Origin: Kiloniella sp. EL199
GTDB taxonomy: Bacteria > Pseudomonadota > Alphaproteobacteria > Kiloniellales > Kiloniellaceae
NCBI RefSeq assembly: GCF_900313065.1
Contig: NZ_OMPU01000004.1
Coordinates: 62,001-126,000 of the forward strand
Length of the DNA: 64,000 bases
Direction of reading: 5' to 3'
A program made the position numbers and the translations under genes. Shown here one piece after another: positions 9,049-17,491 of this stretch. Below the pieces are notes generated by a model, which had not been told where the DNA came from, did not search any database, and saw only the letters and a list, made by a program, of their open reading frames with translations. Position 1 is the first letter of the stretch; the number at the start of each line of letters is the position of its first letter.

Positions 9049-10010
9049 CTTCTGTCCTCCTTAACACCAATGGCAACGGCAACGATAAGAATAAGACCTC
9101 TTGCGATGATTTGCTCATTTGTGGAAAACCCCCACAAAATAAGGCCATTGTTGATAACGCCCATCAGCCAGGAACCAACAACAGCCCCTGCAACGGACGC
9201 CCGCCCGCCAAAAAGGCTTGTGCCACCAATTGCCACCGCCGCTATAACAGTCAGCAAGTCAGCTTCACCAAGGCTATATCTCGCCCCATGCAAACGTCCG
9301 GCATACAGCATTCCCGCCATTGCAGCCGCTCCACCAGCAATCACCATTGCTGTGATTTTTACCTTCACCACATTAATGCCGAGGGCACGGGATGCCGTGG
9401 GGTTACCGCCAACGGCCAACAGATGACTGCCAAATCTGGTTTTCGAGAGAAAAACCCACCCTAAAACCAATGCGAACAGGGTCCAGATAAACATAACCGA
9501 CACGGGGCCAAAGCTTCCTGAGCCAAAAATATAGGTGAAGCTATCGTTCGTGATCGGAATAGATTCAAGATTAGTAATGACCCGGGCAATTCCAGAAATC
9601 ACCCCCATTGATCCAAGAGTGATAAGTAACGAGGACACTTTGAGCCATTCAGTCAAAACACCGTTTATTAACCCAACAAGCATACCTGCACTCAAGCCTG
9701 CAAACACAGCCACAGGCCAAGGGACAATATCAACCAGCAAACCACAGACAAGCGCAGACAAAGCAACAACAGAGCCAACAGAAAGGTCAATATGCCCCAC
9801 AGCCAGAGCAAATGTCATACCCACGGCCATGACTGTAATCGGCGTGGTCTGTCGAATAATGTTCATAAAGTTCGGAGTTGATAAAAACGCCGTTTCAGAA
9901 AGCACGACAGCAAAAAAGGCAATTACGAGTATCAACGCGTAATAAACAAAATACTCTCGGTTAAGAATTTTATGAAACACCGGAGAATGTGTTTCAGACA
10001 GGAAAGTCAT
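9045..10010 (-). CDS. Sugar ABC transporter permease (RbsC/FrcC family)
   Basis: A 321-residue inner-membrane permease of the branched-chain amino acid/ribose superfamily. It has about eight to ten hydrophobic segments, with conserved stretches such as GMTFALAVGHIDLSVGSV and GGTSLFGGRASVAGAVVG that are typical of RbsC-like proteins. It presumably homodimerises with two copies of the ATPase encoded 4 bp overlapping downstream. The binding-protein gene lies about 200 bp upstream across an RNA hairpin. The start MTFLSETHSP is preceded by a cytoplasmic tail of about 20 residues before the first membrane helix. Confidence 0.93.
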   Translation of the reverse strand: MTFLSETHSPVFHKILNREYFVYYALILVIAFFAVVLSETAFLSTPNFMNIIRQTTPITVMAVGMTFALAVGHIDLSVGSVVALSALVCGLLVDIVPWPVAVFAGLSAGMLVGLINGVLTEWLKVSSLLITLGSMGVISGIARVITNLESIPITNDSFTYIFGSGSFGPVSVMFIWTLFALVLGWVFLSKTRFGSHLLAVGGNPTASRALGINVVKVKITAMVIAGGAAAMAGMLYAGRLHGARYSLGEADLLTVIAAVAIGGTSLFGGRASVAGAVVGSWLMGVINNGLILWGFSTNEQIIARGLILIVAVAIGVKEDRR

Positions 10011-10137
10011 ATCAATACCTTAGTTAAGGCCTCATCAATCAAAATAACAAAGATACCCACAAAAACTGCAATGCTTTGCAATTCAATCCTTATCAATCAG
10101 GGAATTATATCGAAAAGACCCGAAAGATAAAAAGAGA

Positions 10138-10167
10138 GGAATGGATAACGATACCATCACCCATTCC
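10138..10167 (-). promoter_or_regulatory. Intercistronic mRNA stem-loop between binding-protein and permease genes
   Basis: In the minus-strand transcript GGAATGGGTGAT pairs with GTTATCCATTCC over 12 bp including G-U pairs, with a six-base loop. It lies about 42 bp after the binding-protein stop and has no long T run. Such hairpins commonly stabilise binding-protein mRNA or attenuate read-through in ABC operons. That role here is inference. Confidence 0.6.
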
Positions 10168-10208
10168 CCAGAGGATAAGTGATCTTTGTAAGGTGAAAAG
10201 CTCTACAA

Positions 10209-11315
10209 CTATTGCAGCGCATCACTCAGTTTTTTCGGGATTGGGCGACGTAAAGACTTCTCCCAGGTGACAGCCAGATTATCCCTGGTCACCTTATCAT
10301 AGCCAACGACAGAAAAGGCCGGAGATTCTTTATCCAAAAGTCCATAGACACCAAGCATTGCCATAGCTTGACCGATTTCATAGGGTCTGTCCGCAACCGT
10401 ACCGTACATGTTACCTTGTTTGATCATATCCAGCGCATTATTTTGCCCCAGATCATGCGTGATAACCTTCACATCACTCCGCCCCTGTGCTCGTAATGCT
10501 TCAATCACACCTTCAGCCGCGACATCCCAGGCAACATAAATTCCCTTGAGATCCGGGTTCTGTAGAACCATTGCAGAAGCAAGCTCAAAAGTCTGCCCCT
10601 CTTCAGTGAAGCCTTTTCCCGAGACAATTTCTACATCTGCATGTTTTTCCTGAATGGCAGTACGAAAAGCGTTGTCACGATTATTGGTGATGAAATAACT
10701 GGCATCATGATAAATGAAACCGATTTTACCTGTCCCGCCAATTGCATCGCTCATCATTTCTGCCGCAGCAACGCCCATACCGTACATATCATCAGTTACA
10801 ATACCTGTGTATTCGCTATTGGGTTTATATCCTGCAATTGGATTAGACAGCAGAACAAGTTCAGTTCCCTTATCTACAGCAGGTTTGAAAGCTGCTCCAC
10901 CACTGACTGGATCAATAACCAATGTCAGAATAATATCAGGATTCAGAGCCAAAACATTTTCGACATCACTCGCCTGTCGCGCAGAGTCAAATTGCGCATC
11001 TGTTGTCGCAACAACTTCAATGCCCAATTCCTCAAATTTTGTCTTGGCTCCTTCTGTAACTGCATTAACCCAGTCACCAGAAGCATGCCAAACCAATGCC
11101 GCTTTGTAGTTTTTGTTTTTGATCGCAGCTGCTTCATCAGAGTTAATAGCAATATTACCTGCAGGTTGTGCCGCATTTCCATTTGGACCTTCTGGCGACT
11201 TGCTTAAATCAATCCTTTCAAGCGGTCCCGCCTGGGTCGCTGAAATGCCAACGGCAATTCCGGCCATCAACAAAGAAACCCAGGATAATGTTTTAATTTT
11301 TTTCACACCAAGCAC
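10209..11315 (-). CDS. Sugar ABC transporter substrate-binding protein
   Basis: A periplasmic binding protein of 368 residues in the LacI-like Peripla_BP_4 class. I place the start at a GTG (11315) because GGGAG lies six bases upstream and the product then begins with a standard signal peptide (VLGVKKIKTLSWVSLLMAG, cleavage near ATQA). An ATG 75 bp upstream would put an unlikely polar extension before it. The mature part has the sequence YKAALVWHASGDWVNAVTEG near its beginning and ITHDLGQNNALDMIK near the second lobe. It is the first gene of the sugar operon, directly under the palindromic operator. Ligand specificity cannot be assigned. Confidence 0.9.
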   Translation of the reverse strand: MLGVKKIKTLSWVSLLMAGIAVGISATQAGPLERIDLSKSPEGPNGNAAQPAGNIAINSDEAAAIKNKNYKAALVWHASGDWVNAVTEGAKTKFEELGIEVVATTDAQFDSARQASDVENVLALNPDIILTLVIDPVSGGAAFKPAVDKGTELVLLSNPIAGYKPNSEYTGIVTDDMYGMGVAAAEMMSDAIGGTGKIGFIYHDASYFITNNRDNAFRTAIQEKHADVEIVSGKGFTEEGQTFELASAMVLQNPDLKGIYVAWDVAAEGVIEALRAQGRSDVKVITHDLGQNNALDMIKQGNMYGTVADRPYEIGQAMAMLGVYGLLDKESPAFSVVGYDKVTRDNLAVTWEKSLRRPIPKKLSDALQ

Positions 11316-11369
11316 GTCAGTCTCCCGTTTGTTATTTATTTGTTCATTTAATGGTATTAAAAATTTCAT

Positions 11370-11392
11370 ATTTGTCAAATATTTTGACAAAT
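11370..11392. promoter_or_regulatory. 23-bp palindromic operator between the sugar operon and the ROK gene
   Basis: ATTTGTCAAA, TAT, TTTGACAAAT form a perfect 10-bp inverted repeat with a 3-bp spacer. It sits 55 bp upstream of the binding-protein GTG and about 118 bp upstream of the ROK ATG. On the minus strand it contains TTGACA, a consensus -35, so an occupied site would block the operon promoter. The ROK protein next door is the obvious ligand-responsive binder, by inference. Confidence 0.75.
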
Positions 11393-11509
11393 CATTATTA
11401 TTAAAATAAATTCAATATGTTATATATTTAAATTTGCTATTTTCGTTTTACCCGGTAGATTAAAACGCACAAATTACAAATCCGAATTACAAACAAGGCC
11501 TTTAGCTTC

Positions 11510-12751
11510 ATGCCCCCAAAAGGGACCAATTTAGAACAGACGAAAGCCCACAATCTGCGCCTGGTTTTAAGTGAAATACTTTCCGGCGATGAAATCTCAC
11601 GTGCAGATATTGCCAAACGTACAGGTTTGACTCGCCAGACAATTTCTAACTTGGTCGAGAAACTCCTTGAAGCAAACTTTGTTACCGAGGGTAATTACAA
11701 AAAGGGTGGTGCAGGAAAACCCTCACGGATACTCCAGATATCATCGACAGCTGCCTTTAGTATCGGTATTCGGATTGAAATCAACAAAATTGCCATTAGT
11801 CTGGTTGATCTATCTGGAAACCTGATGCATTCAGAACAGGTTGATGCAACCTATTCCACTGATGAAGATGTTATTCGCCTGATCGAACCACTTTGTCTTG
11901 ATGTCCTAAGAGATACCAAGACCGACATCAGGCGCGTGCTAGGCATCGGAATCATCATGGCAGAAAATGACGATCGAAATCACCGTCACGCCACCAGCGA
12001 TCTGATAACAGATCCGAAAAACATTGCTGAACTTCTATACAAAGAACTGAAGATACCCACCTTTCTTGAAACCGCTGCCGCTGCTGCTGCTTTAGCAGAG
12101 TTTCTACAAGGAAGTGCTCGAAATTTCAGAAATTTCATCTACCTCTTTATAGGACCTGACTTGTCCGCAGGCCTGATGGTTGATGGTAAAATCTATGGCG
12201 GCAGATCAGCGCGCGCAGGATCTATCGGGCACCTTGTTGTGAATATAAACGGCCCTATTTGCACCTGTGGCAATCCGGGATGCCTAAATGGGTATATATC
12301 TTTGGAATCATTGACTACCTACTTGCAAAAACAAGACAAAATACAGCGTGATCCCTATGATTCTTTCGCAGACATCCCCCCGAATGATCCAAGGGTGATA
12401 TCCTGGCTTGAACAACAAGCTGAATATTTCAGGGTTGGTATAAATTCACTCGAAAATCTTTACGATCCTGAAACAATCATATTAGGAGGTGATTGTCCTG
12501 ATTGGTTTCTTGAAGCTGTTATCCGTTTATCCAGACCATTTATGCGATCGATCAGCGAAAGAGGAGAAAGAGACCTTCCACGTGTAATCAAATCGCCGCA
12601 CGCAGATCAAATGGTACAGAAGGGAGCGGCAACCCTGCCAATACATGCTGCCTTAGGGGAAGAAAATGCAGCTTATAAATCCCAAGCACAGTTTGGCGTT
12701 TCTTACCAAAGACTTTCAGAGTTGTTGGGCCATTACATCAATGAGAAGTGA
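11510..12751 (+). CDS. ROK-family transcriptional repressor (NagC/Mlc/XylR type)
   Basis: A 413-residue ROK regulator. The N-terminal winged helix-turn-helix (about 25-60: RADIAKRTGLTRQTISNLV) is followed by the ROK sugar-kinase-like fold. The zinc/ROK consensus CTCGNPGCLNGY is present near 251-262, and the glycine-rich segment GPDLSAGLMVDGKIYGG precedes it. It is transcribed divergently from the sugar ABC/GH3/SDR operon with the perfect palindrome in the shared control region, so local repression relieved by the sugar is expected. The family relation to NagC agrees with an amino-sugar substrate but does not prove it. Kinase activity is unlikely given the DNA-binding domain. Confidence 0.9.
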   Translation: MPPKGTNLEQTKAHNLRLVLSEILSGDEISRADIAKRTGLTRQTISNLVEKLLEANFVTEGNYKKGGAGKPSRILQISSTAAFSIGIRIEINKIAISLVDLSGNLMHSEQVDATYSTDEDVIRLIEPLCLDVLRDTKTDIRRVLGIGIIMAENDDRNHRHATSDLITDPKNIAELLYKELKIPTFLETAAAAAALAEFLQGSARNFRNFIYLFIGPDLSAGLMVDGKIYGGRSARAGSIGHLVVNINGPICTCGNPGCLNGYISLESLTTYLQKQDKIQRDPYDSFADIPPNDPRVISWLEQQAEYFRVGINSLENLYDPETIILGGDCPDWFLEAVIRLSRPFMRSISERGERDLPRVIKSPHADQMVQKGAATLPIHAALGEENAAYKSQAQFGVSYQRLSELLGHYINEK

Positions 12752-12898
12752 TCTCCCCGACCAAATTATATTCCAGAAGCGAACAAAGACCGGAATTCGC
12801 ACTTAAATCTGCCTCTCGACATTCTTTTCCTTTTGTTTCAGAGAAATCCTTTCTATAGGCTAGGCTTAAGTGATTAATGTGAATCGGTAAAAGGTACG

Positions 12899-13447
12899 AT
12901 GTCATCAAACGGGAACTTTACTCCCCCAAAAACTGTTGTTCTCGTTGGTTTAATGGGTGCAGGGAAAACATGTATAGGCAAAAAGCTGGCACAGGCTTTG
13001 AAATTGCCTTTTGTAGATGCTGATGTCGAAATAGAAAAAGCTGCGGGCTGCACAATTTCCGAAATCTTTGAAGAGCACGGCGAAGCCTATTTTCGCGACA
13101 GAGAACGATTGGTTATTCAACGTCTGCTGGAAGGGCCCGTTCAAATTCTGTCAACAGGGGGCGGTGCCTTCATGGACGAACTCACCCGAAATACCATAGC
13201 CGAAAAAGGTATCTCGCTCTGGCTCAGAGCAGATCTGGATATTCTTGTTGAACGGACATCTCGTCGTAATCATCGGCCTCTTCTTCGAAACAGTAACCAT
13301 CGCGAGATATTATCCCGATTAATCGAAGAACGTTACCCCATTTATGAACAAGCAGATATCATTACTGAGTCAGAAGAAGGTTCCGCAGACCTGACAACAG
13401 GTAATGCCCTGGAAGGACTTCAACGCTTTTGCCACAAATCGTTGTAA
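12899..13447 (+). CDS. aroK: Shikimate kinase
   Basis: Cytoplasmic kinase that phosphorylates shikimate at the 3-hydroxyl with ATP in the aromatic amino acid pathway. The 182-residue protein has Walker A GLMGAGKT near 17-24, the shikimate-binding DADVEIEKAAG (about 40-50) with the following FRDRE (Arg58-type residue), the GGGAF segment near 83-87, and the lid-region Arg cluster RTSRRNHRPLL. It starts the aroK-aroB pair, with 50 bp to aroB, and is divergent in position from the xerD block, from which the sugar module now separates it. Confidence 0.95.
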   Translation: MSSNGNFTPPKTVVLVGLMGAGKTCIGKKLAQALKLPFVDADVEIEKAAGCTISEIFEEHGEAYFRDRERLVIQRLLEGPVQILSTGGGAFMDELTRNTIAEKGISLWLRADLDILVERTSRRNHRPLLRNSNHREILSRLIEERYPIYEQADIITESEEGSADLTTGNALEGLQRFCHKSL

Positions 13448-13497
13448 ATAAAAGCGGAACAAGTCAGTAACGAAGCCACCTACGAAGATAGAATAGA

Positions 13498-14631
13498 ATG
13501 CGCACAGAAACCTATGAACGGCTAACACTTGATTTAGATGACCGCAGCTACGACATCCTTGTCGGCGAAGGTTTAGTCGCCAATGCTGGCTCACTTGTTC
13601 GTCCCTTCATAAAACAGGATCGAACTTTCATCATTACAGATGAAAACGTCGCCAAACACCACCTGCCGACTCTGGAAACTGCTCTTAAATCAAAAGATAT
13701 AAAAAGTCACACACTGATTTTACCTTCTGGCGAGCAAACCAAAAGCTTTCGCCAACTGGATCACGTAATCGACTTTCTGCTTGAGCACAATATCGATAGA
13801 AAATCGACACTCATAGCCTTTGGTGGCGGCGTCATTGGCGATTTGGCTGGCTTTGCAGCAGCCGTTGTAATGCGAGGCATTGATTTTATTCAGATCCCGA
13901 CAACTCTGTTATCTCAGGTAGATAGTTCAGTTGGCGGAAAAACAGGCATTAACACAGCACGAGGTAAAAATCTGGTTGGCAGTTTTCATCAACCAAAACT
14001 TGTTCTTGCTGATACAGGCTTACTTGAAACCTTGCCTAGAAGAGAGCTCCTCGCCGGCTACGCAGAAGTTGTGAAATACGGGTTGATTAACGATCCTCAG
14101 TTTTTTGAATGGCTGGAAGACAAGGCAGGAAAAGTTATTTCCGGCGACATATCTGCCCGAACACATGCCGTGCTTGTTTCCTGTGCAGCAAAGGCCAAAA
14201 TCGTTGCCCAGGACGAAAAAGAGTCTGGTGCACGGGGACTGCTTAATCTGGGACATACCTTTGGGCATGCTCTAGAGGCAGAAACAGGATATAATGGATC
14301 TTTGCTTCATGGCGAAGCCATCTCTATTGGTATGGTTATGGCACATGATTTATCAGCCGAGCTTGGTTTGTGTTCGGAGCAGGACGCCAAAATCGTTCGC
14401 GCACACTTTGAGAATATCGGCCTGCCGATATCAACAGATTATGTATCTTCTAATGCTTTGGGTGGAAAAAAACTTGAAGTTTCCCGCCTGATGGATCACA
14501 TGAGCAGAGATAAAAAAGTAAGTAACGGACGCCTGACCTTTGTTATGACAAAAGGCATTGGTCAGGCTTATCTGGATAACGCGGTAGACATGGCGGTGGT
14601 TTCTGATTTTATGAAACGCTTTATTGCCTGA
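13498..14631 (+). CDS. aroB: 3-Dehydroquinate synthase
   Basis: NAD- and Zn-dependent enzyme converting DAHP to 3-dehydroquinate, the second shikimate-pathway step. It has 377 residues. Diagnostic stretches are FGGGVIGDLAGFAAA near 115-130 (dinucleotide binding), PTTLLSQVDSSVGGKTGIN near 138-156, the metal-ligand Glu in GYAEVVKYG, and the metal histidines in LLNLGHTFGHALE and in LLHGEAISIG. All catalytic landmarks are intact. It is probably co-transcribed with aroK and followed 38 bp later by the CorC/CNNM gene. Confidence 0.96.
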   Translation: MRTETYERLTLDLDDRSYDILVGEGLVANAGSLVRPFIKQDRTFIITDENVAKHHLPTLETALKSKDIKSHTLILPSGEQTKSFRQLDHVIDFLLEHNIDRKSTLIAFGGGVIGDLAGFAAAVVMRGIDFIQIPTTLLSQVDSSVGGKTGINTARGKNLVGSFHQPKLVLADTGLLETLPRRELLAGYAEVVKYGLINDPQFFEWLEDKAGKVISGDISARTHAVLVSCAAKAKIVAQDEKESGARGLLNLGHTFGHALEAETGYNGSLLHGEAISIGMVMAHDLSAELGLCSEQDAKIVRAHFENIGLPISTDYVSSNALGGKKLEVSRLMDHMSRDKKVSNGRLTFVMTKGIGQAYLDNAVDMAVVSDFMKRFIA

Positions 14632-14669
14632 ATGCTCGTTCCGCCTTATCCACAACCCCTGAAAGGGCC

Positions 14670-15938
14670 ATGGAAACAGAGTTAATTCTCTCAATCGGTG
14701 CCATTGTGGTACTGCTCGCAATCTCCGCCTTTTTTTCTGGCGCAGAAACCTCAATGACAGCGTCTTCAAAGCCACGCATGCATACGCTTGAGCAAAGCGG
14801 GGACAAGAAAGCCAGAATTGTTAACAAGCTTTGGAGTGCAAAGGAAAGGCTTATCGGGTCAATCCTGCTGGGAAATAACCTCGTCAACATTTTAGCATCC
14901 GCTCTAGCGACCTCGGTCTTGATCCGCCTGTTTGGTGAGGCTGGTGTTATATATGCGACCCTCGCGATGACCGCTCTGGTACTTATATTTGCCGAAGTTC
15001 TCCCCAAAACTTATGCTTTGAGACACTCTGACAAAGCAGCTCTTACCTCTGCGCCAATCTTGCGACCAATCGTATTCATTTTTGGACCGATTGCACTCGC
15101 GGTTGAAATCATCGTTCACGTCATCCTGACGATATTCACCAGTACAAAAGCAGATTTGGAAAACAGCGAAGTTGCTGAAGAAGAATTACGTGGTGCGATT
15201 GACCTTCACGAAGGTGAAGGAAAAGAGGTCCGCCACGAGCGTGAAATGCTCAGATCTATTCTTGATCTAGATGATGTTGAAGTCGATGAAATCATGACCC
15301 ATCGACAGGATGTCAATTCAAGCGACATTGACCAGGCACCAGCACAAGTTATCGAAGATGTTTTATCCAGCGCCTATACCAGGATCCCGCTTTGGCAAGA
15401 TAAGCCCGACAATATCGTTGGCGTTTTACATGCCAAAGCCTTGTTACGTGCAATTCGTGCTCATGAAGGCGAGTTGGATAAAAACACGCTGATCGAAATT
15501 GCCAGCAAGCCTTGGTTTATCCCGGAATCGACAAGCCTTCTTGCCCAGCTCCATGCCTTCCGGGATCGACATGCCCACTTTGCCATCGTTGTCGATGAAT
15601 ATGGCGAAATGCAGGGTATCGTTACACTTGAAGATATTTTGGAAGAAATTGTCGGTGACATATCAGATGAACATGACATTGACATCGAAGGTGTTCAGAC
15701 CGTTACAGAGAATGAATTCATCATCAACGGTACTGTAACCATCAGGGATTTGAACCGACAATTTGAATGGAGACTTCCCGATGACGAAGCGGCAACATTG
15801 GCCGGGCTTATTTTACATGAAGCACGCCAAATCCCTAAAGTAGGACAAACCTTTGTTTTCCACCGCATGAGGTTCGAAATTCTGGAACGTAAACGTCATC
15901 AGATAACGTCAATACGTGTATCTCCTGTCCCGGAATAA
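14670..15938 (+). CDS. CNNM/CorC-HlyC family membrane protein with CBS pair
   Basis: A 422-residue inner-membrane protein. It has an N-terminal DUF21/CNNM domain with about four membrane helices (from residue 5, containing FFSGAETSMTASS), a cytoplasmic CBS-domain pair (about 200-330, including MTHRQDVNSSD and VVDEYGEMQGIVTLEDILEEIVGDI), and a C-terminal CorC_HlyC domain. Family members are linked to Mg/Co efflux or tolerance. The hemolysin name is historical. It follows aroB by 38 bp, an arrangement common in alphaproteobacteria. A purine-rich AAAGGG sits very close to the ATG, so the start is likely but not certain. Confidence 0.9.
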   Translation: METELILSIGAIVVLLAISAFFSGAETSMTASSKPRMHTLEQSGDKKARIVNKLWSAKERLIGSILLGNNLVNILASALATSVLIRLFGEAGVIYATLAMTALVLIFAEVLPKTYALRHSDKAALTSAPILRPIVFIFGPIALAVEIIVHVILTIFTSTKADLENSEVAEEELRGAIDLHEGEGKEVRHEREMLRSILDLDDVEVDEIMTHRQDVNSSDIDQAPAQVIEDVLSSAYTRIPLWQDKPDNIVGVLHAKALLRAIRAHEGELDKNTLIEIASKPWFIPESTSLLAQLHAFRDRHAHFAIVVDEYGEMQGIVTLEDILEEIVGDISDEHDIDIEGVQTVTENEFIINGTVTIRDLNRQFEWRLPDDEAATLAGLILHEARQIPKVGQTFVFHRMRFEILERKRHQITSIRVSPVPE

Positions 15939-15977
15939 CCTAAAACGGAAACTCTATAATAACAGAGGTCACCACAT

Positions 15978-16541
15978 ATGCCCCTACCCCCGGCAAAGAA
16001 GCGAAAACATCTTCATCAACGACGTTATGACTTTCAGGGATATGAGCGTGAAGATAATCTATGGGATATTGAAGGACGCATTACAGATGTTAAATCCTAC
16101 CCCTTTGACAACCAGTTCAGGGGCACAATCGAACCTGGCGAAGCCCTTCATGATATGTGGATCCGCTTGACAGTTGATATTAACTTTATCGTTCAGGATG
16201 TAGAAGCCTGTATTGATGACAGTCCCTATTCAATTTGCCCTTCAATCACACCAAACTTCAAAAGAATCATTGGATTGAAAATTGGTCCGGGATGGCGTAA
16301 TGCCATTCGACAAACTGTTGGCGGCACTGAAGGATGCACACATCTTGTTGAAATGCTGGGGACAATGGCAACAGTTACATTTCAAACCCTTTATCCGGCG
16401 ATGATAAGAAATCAGGCAAAAACCAGAAATGAAAAGAAGCCTTTGAGGCGCCCGGGTATTATTGGCACCTGTCACGCGTATAGTTCTGATGGAGAGATTG
16501 TCAAGCACGAATGGCCGGATTTCTATACCGGCAGCTCCTAG
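15978..16541 (+). CDS. DUF2889 family protein
   Basis: A 187-residue soluble protein matching the DUF2889 pattern: an early RRYDFQGYEREDNLWDIEGR stretch, then FRGTIEPGEALHDMWIRLTVD, and a later GCTHLVEMLGTMATVTFQTL region with a conserved His. The biochemical function is unknown to me. It lies 39 bp downstream of the CorC/CNNM gene in the same direction and converges with the RHH gene 25 bp further on. The conserved aspartates and histidine would allow metal binding, but that is conjecture. Confidence 0.82.
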   Translation: MPLPPAKKRKHLHQRRYDFQGYEREDNLWDIEGRITDVKSYPFDNQFRGTIEPGEALHDMWIRLTVDINFIVQDVEACIDDSPYSICPSITPNFKRIIGLKIGPGWRNAIRQTVGGTEGCTHLVEMLGTMATVTFQTLYPAMIRNQAKTRNEKKPLRRPGIIGTCHAYSSDGEIVKHEWPDFYTGSS

Positions 16542-16566
16542 AGTACCGATAAGAAACCGCAGTTAT

Positions 16567-16923
16567 TTATTTCTTAGATATTGTTGGATATTGCGACACA
16601 GGAATCGGCTTCCAGCCTCTTTTTTCCTGAGCTGCTGTTCTGAAATACGATAACGTAAAAACCCGGATTGCAGCAGTTAAACTTGATTGAACCCGCCTTC
16701 CTTCAACAAGATTACAAATCTCGTTCAAGGCAAGGCCTTCACGTTCGCAAATCTCGCCTAGCCCTCGCCACATCATAGGCTCTAAACGCAATGATGTACG
16801 CCGCCCGCGAATCGTTACATTCTTCAGAACCAGGTCATTTTCTCCAGCCAGTCGCTTCATCTCCTTTTGGAGATCTCGTCGACTTTGCGAAAGAAATGAC
16901 ATCTTATCATTTTCTTTCGCCAT
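16567..16923 (-). CDS. Ribbon-helix-helix domain protein
   Basis: A 118-residue small basic protein. The central part (about 34-85: LKNVTIRGRRTSLRLEPMMW...ALNEICNLVEGRR) fits the RHH_4 ribbon-helix-helix fold typical of alphaproteobacteria, suggesting DNA binding. The ATG follows the BolA stop directly (TGAATG), so its expression is coupled to bolA. Target genes are not identifiable. The coupling hints at a shared stress or iron-sulfur context, which is inference. Confidence 0.83.
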   Translation of the reverse strand: MAKENDKMSFLSQSRRDLQKEMKRLAGENDLVLKNVTIRGRRTSLRLEPMMWRGLGEICEREGLALNEICNLVEGRRVQSSLTAAIRVFTLSYFRTAAQEKRGWKPIPVSQYPTISKK

Positions 16924-17217
16924 TCAGGAAACACCTTTACCTGTAGAATCTATCTCTGCAGGAGTGTTTGCCTTAATCTGCAAAGCGTGAATTGTTGATG
17001 CAAGCTCTTCTTTTAACAACTCATGAACCATTCGTTGTCTGTTAATCCGATTAACACCCGCAAACTTTTCAGAAACAACTTCTATCGAAAAATGGCTTTC
17101 CCCGCCTTCACGATATCCAGCATGGCCAATATGATGATGCGAATCATCCGTTACCACAAGGTAAGAAGGCAATAATCCTTCCCGCAATCGCGCGTCAATT
17201 GTTTCTGTCATTCCCAT
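16924..17217 (-). CDS. BolA family protein
   Basis: A 97-residue BolA-like protein from the ATG at 17217, preceded by AGGT at eight bases. A second ATG six bases on (MTETIDARL) is possible, while further upstream extension to 17292 is unlikely. The class II KH-like fold features are present: SHFSIEVVSEKFAGVNRINRQRMV with the conserved FxGxxRxxRHR-like run, here modified (NRINRQRMVHELL), and the C-terminal IHALQIKANTP. BolA proteins partner monothiol glutaredoxins in Fe-S and iron signalling. It is divergent from the J-domain/cobST genes. Confidence 0.88.
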   Translation of the reverse strand: MGMTETIDARLREGLLPSYLVVTDDSHHHIGHAGYREGGESHFSIEVVSEKFAGVNRINRQRMVHELLKEELASTIHALQIKANTPAEIDSTGKGVS

Positions 17218-17293
17218 GGTACTGCACCTATTACCCATAGATATCAACTTGATAATGCCAGTATAGTACCTATCAATACACCACATTTTCAAT

Positions 17294-17340
17294 GTAATTT
17301 AAAAAATTACCCTTAAAATGACGTTAATTCACGTTAATTT
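17294..17340. promoter_or_regulatory. Inverted and direct repeats in the bolA / J-protein divergent region
   Basis: GTAATTT-AAA-AAATTAC (17294-17310) is a perfect 7-bp inverted repeat. ACGTTAATT occurs twice at an exact 10-bp period (17321 and 17331). Both lie about 80-120 bp upstream of bolA and are candidate regulator sites. No known motif is recognised. Confidence 0.4.
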
Positions 17341-17491
17341 CACGCAGTTATTGTTCGGGATGACCGATAAAACAAGACCCACTACTGATCATTCACCTGC
17401 TCACAAAATGTAAGCATACAAAACCTTTGGTCTTAATTATTCCATAAGGCTGGTACTTGTATCAGAACCTAAGAATCACCATAATTCGACT

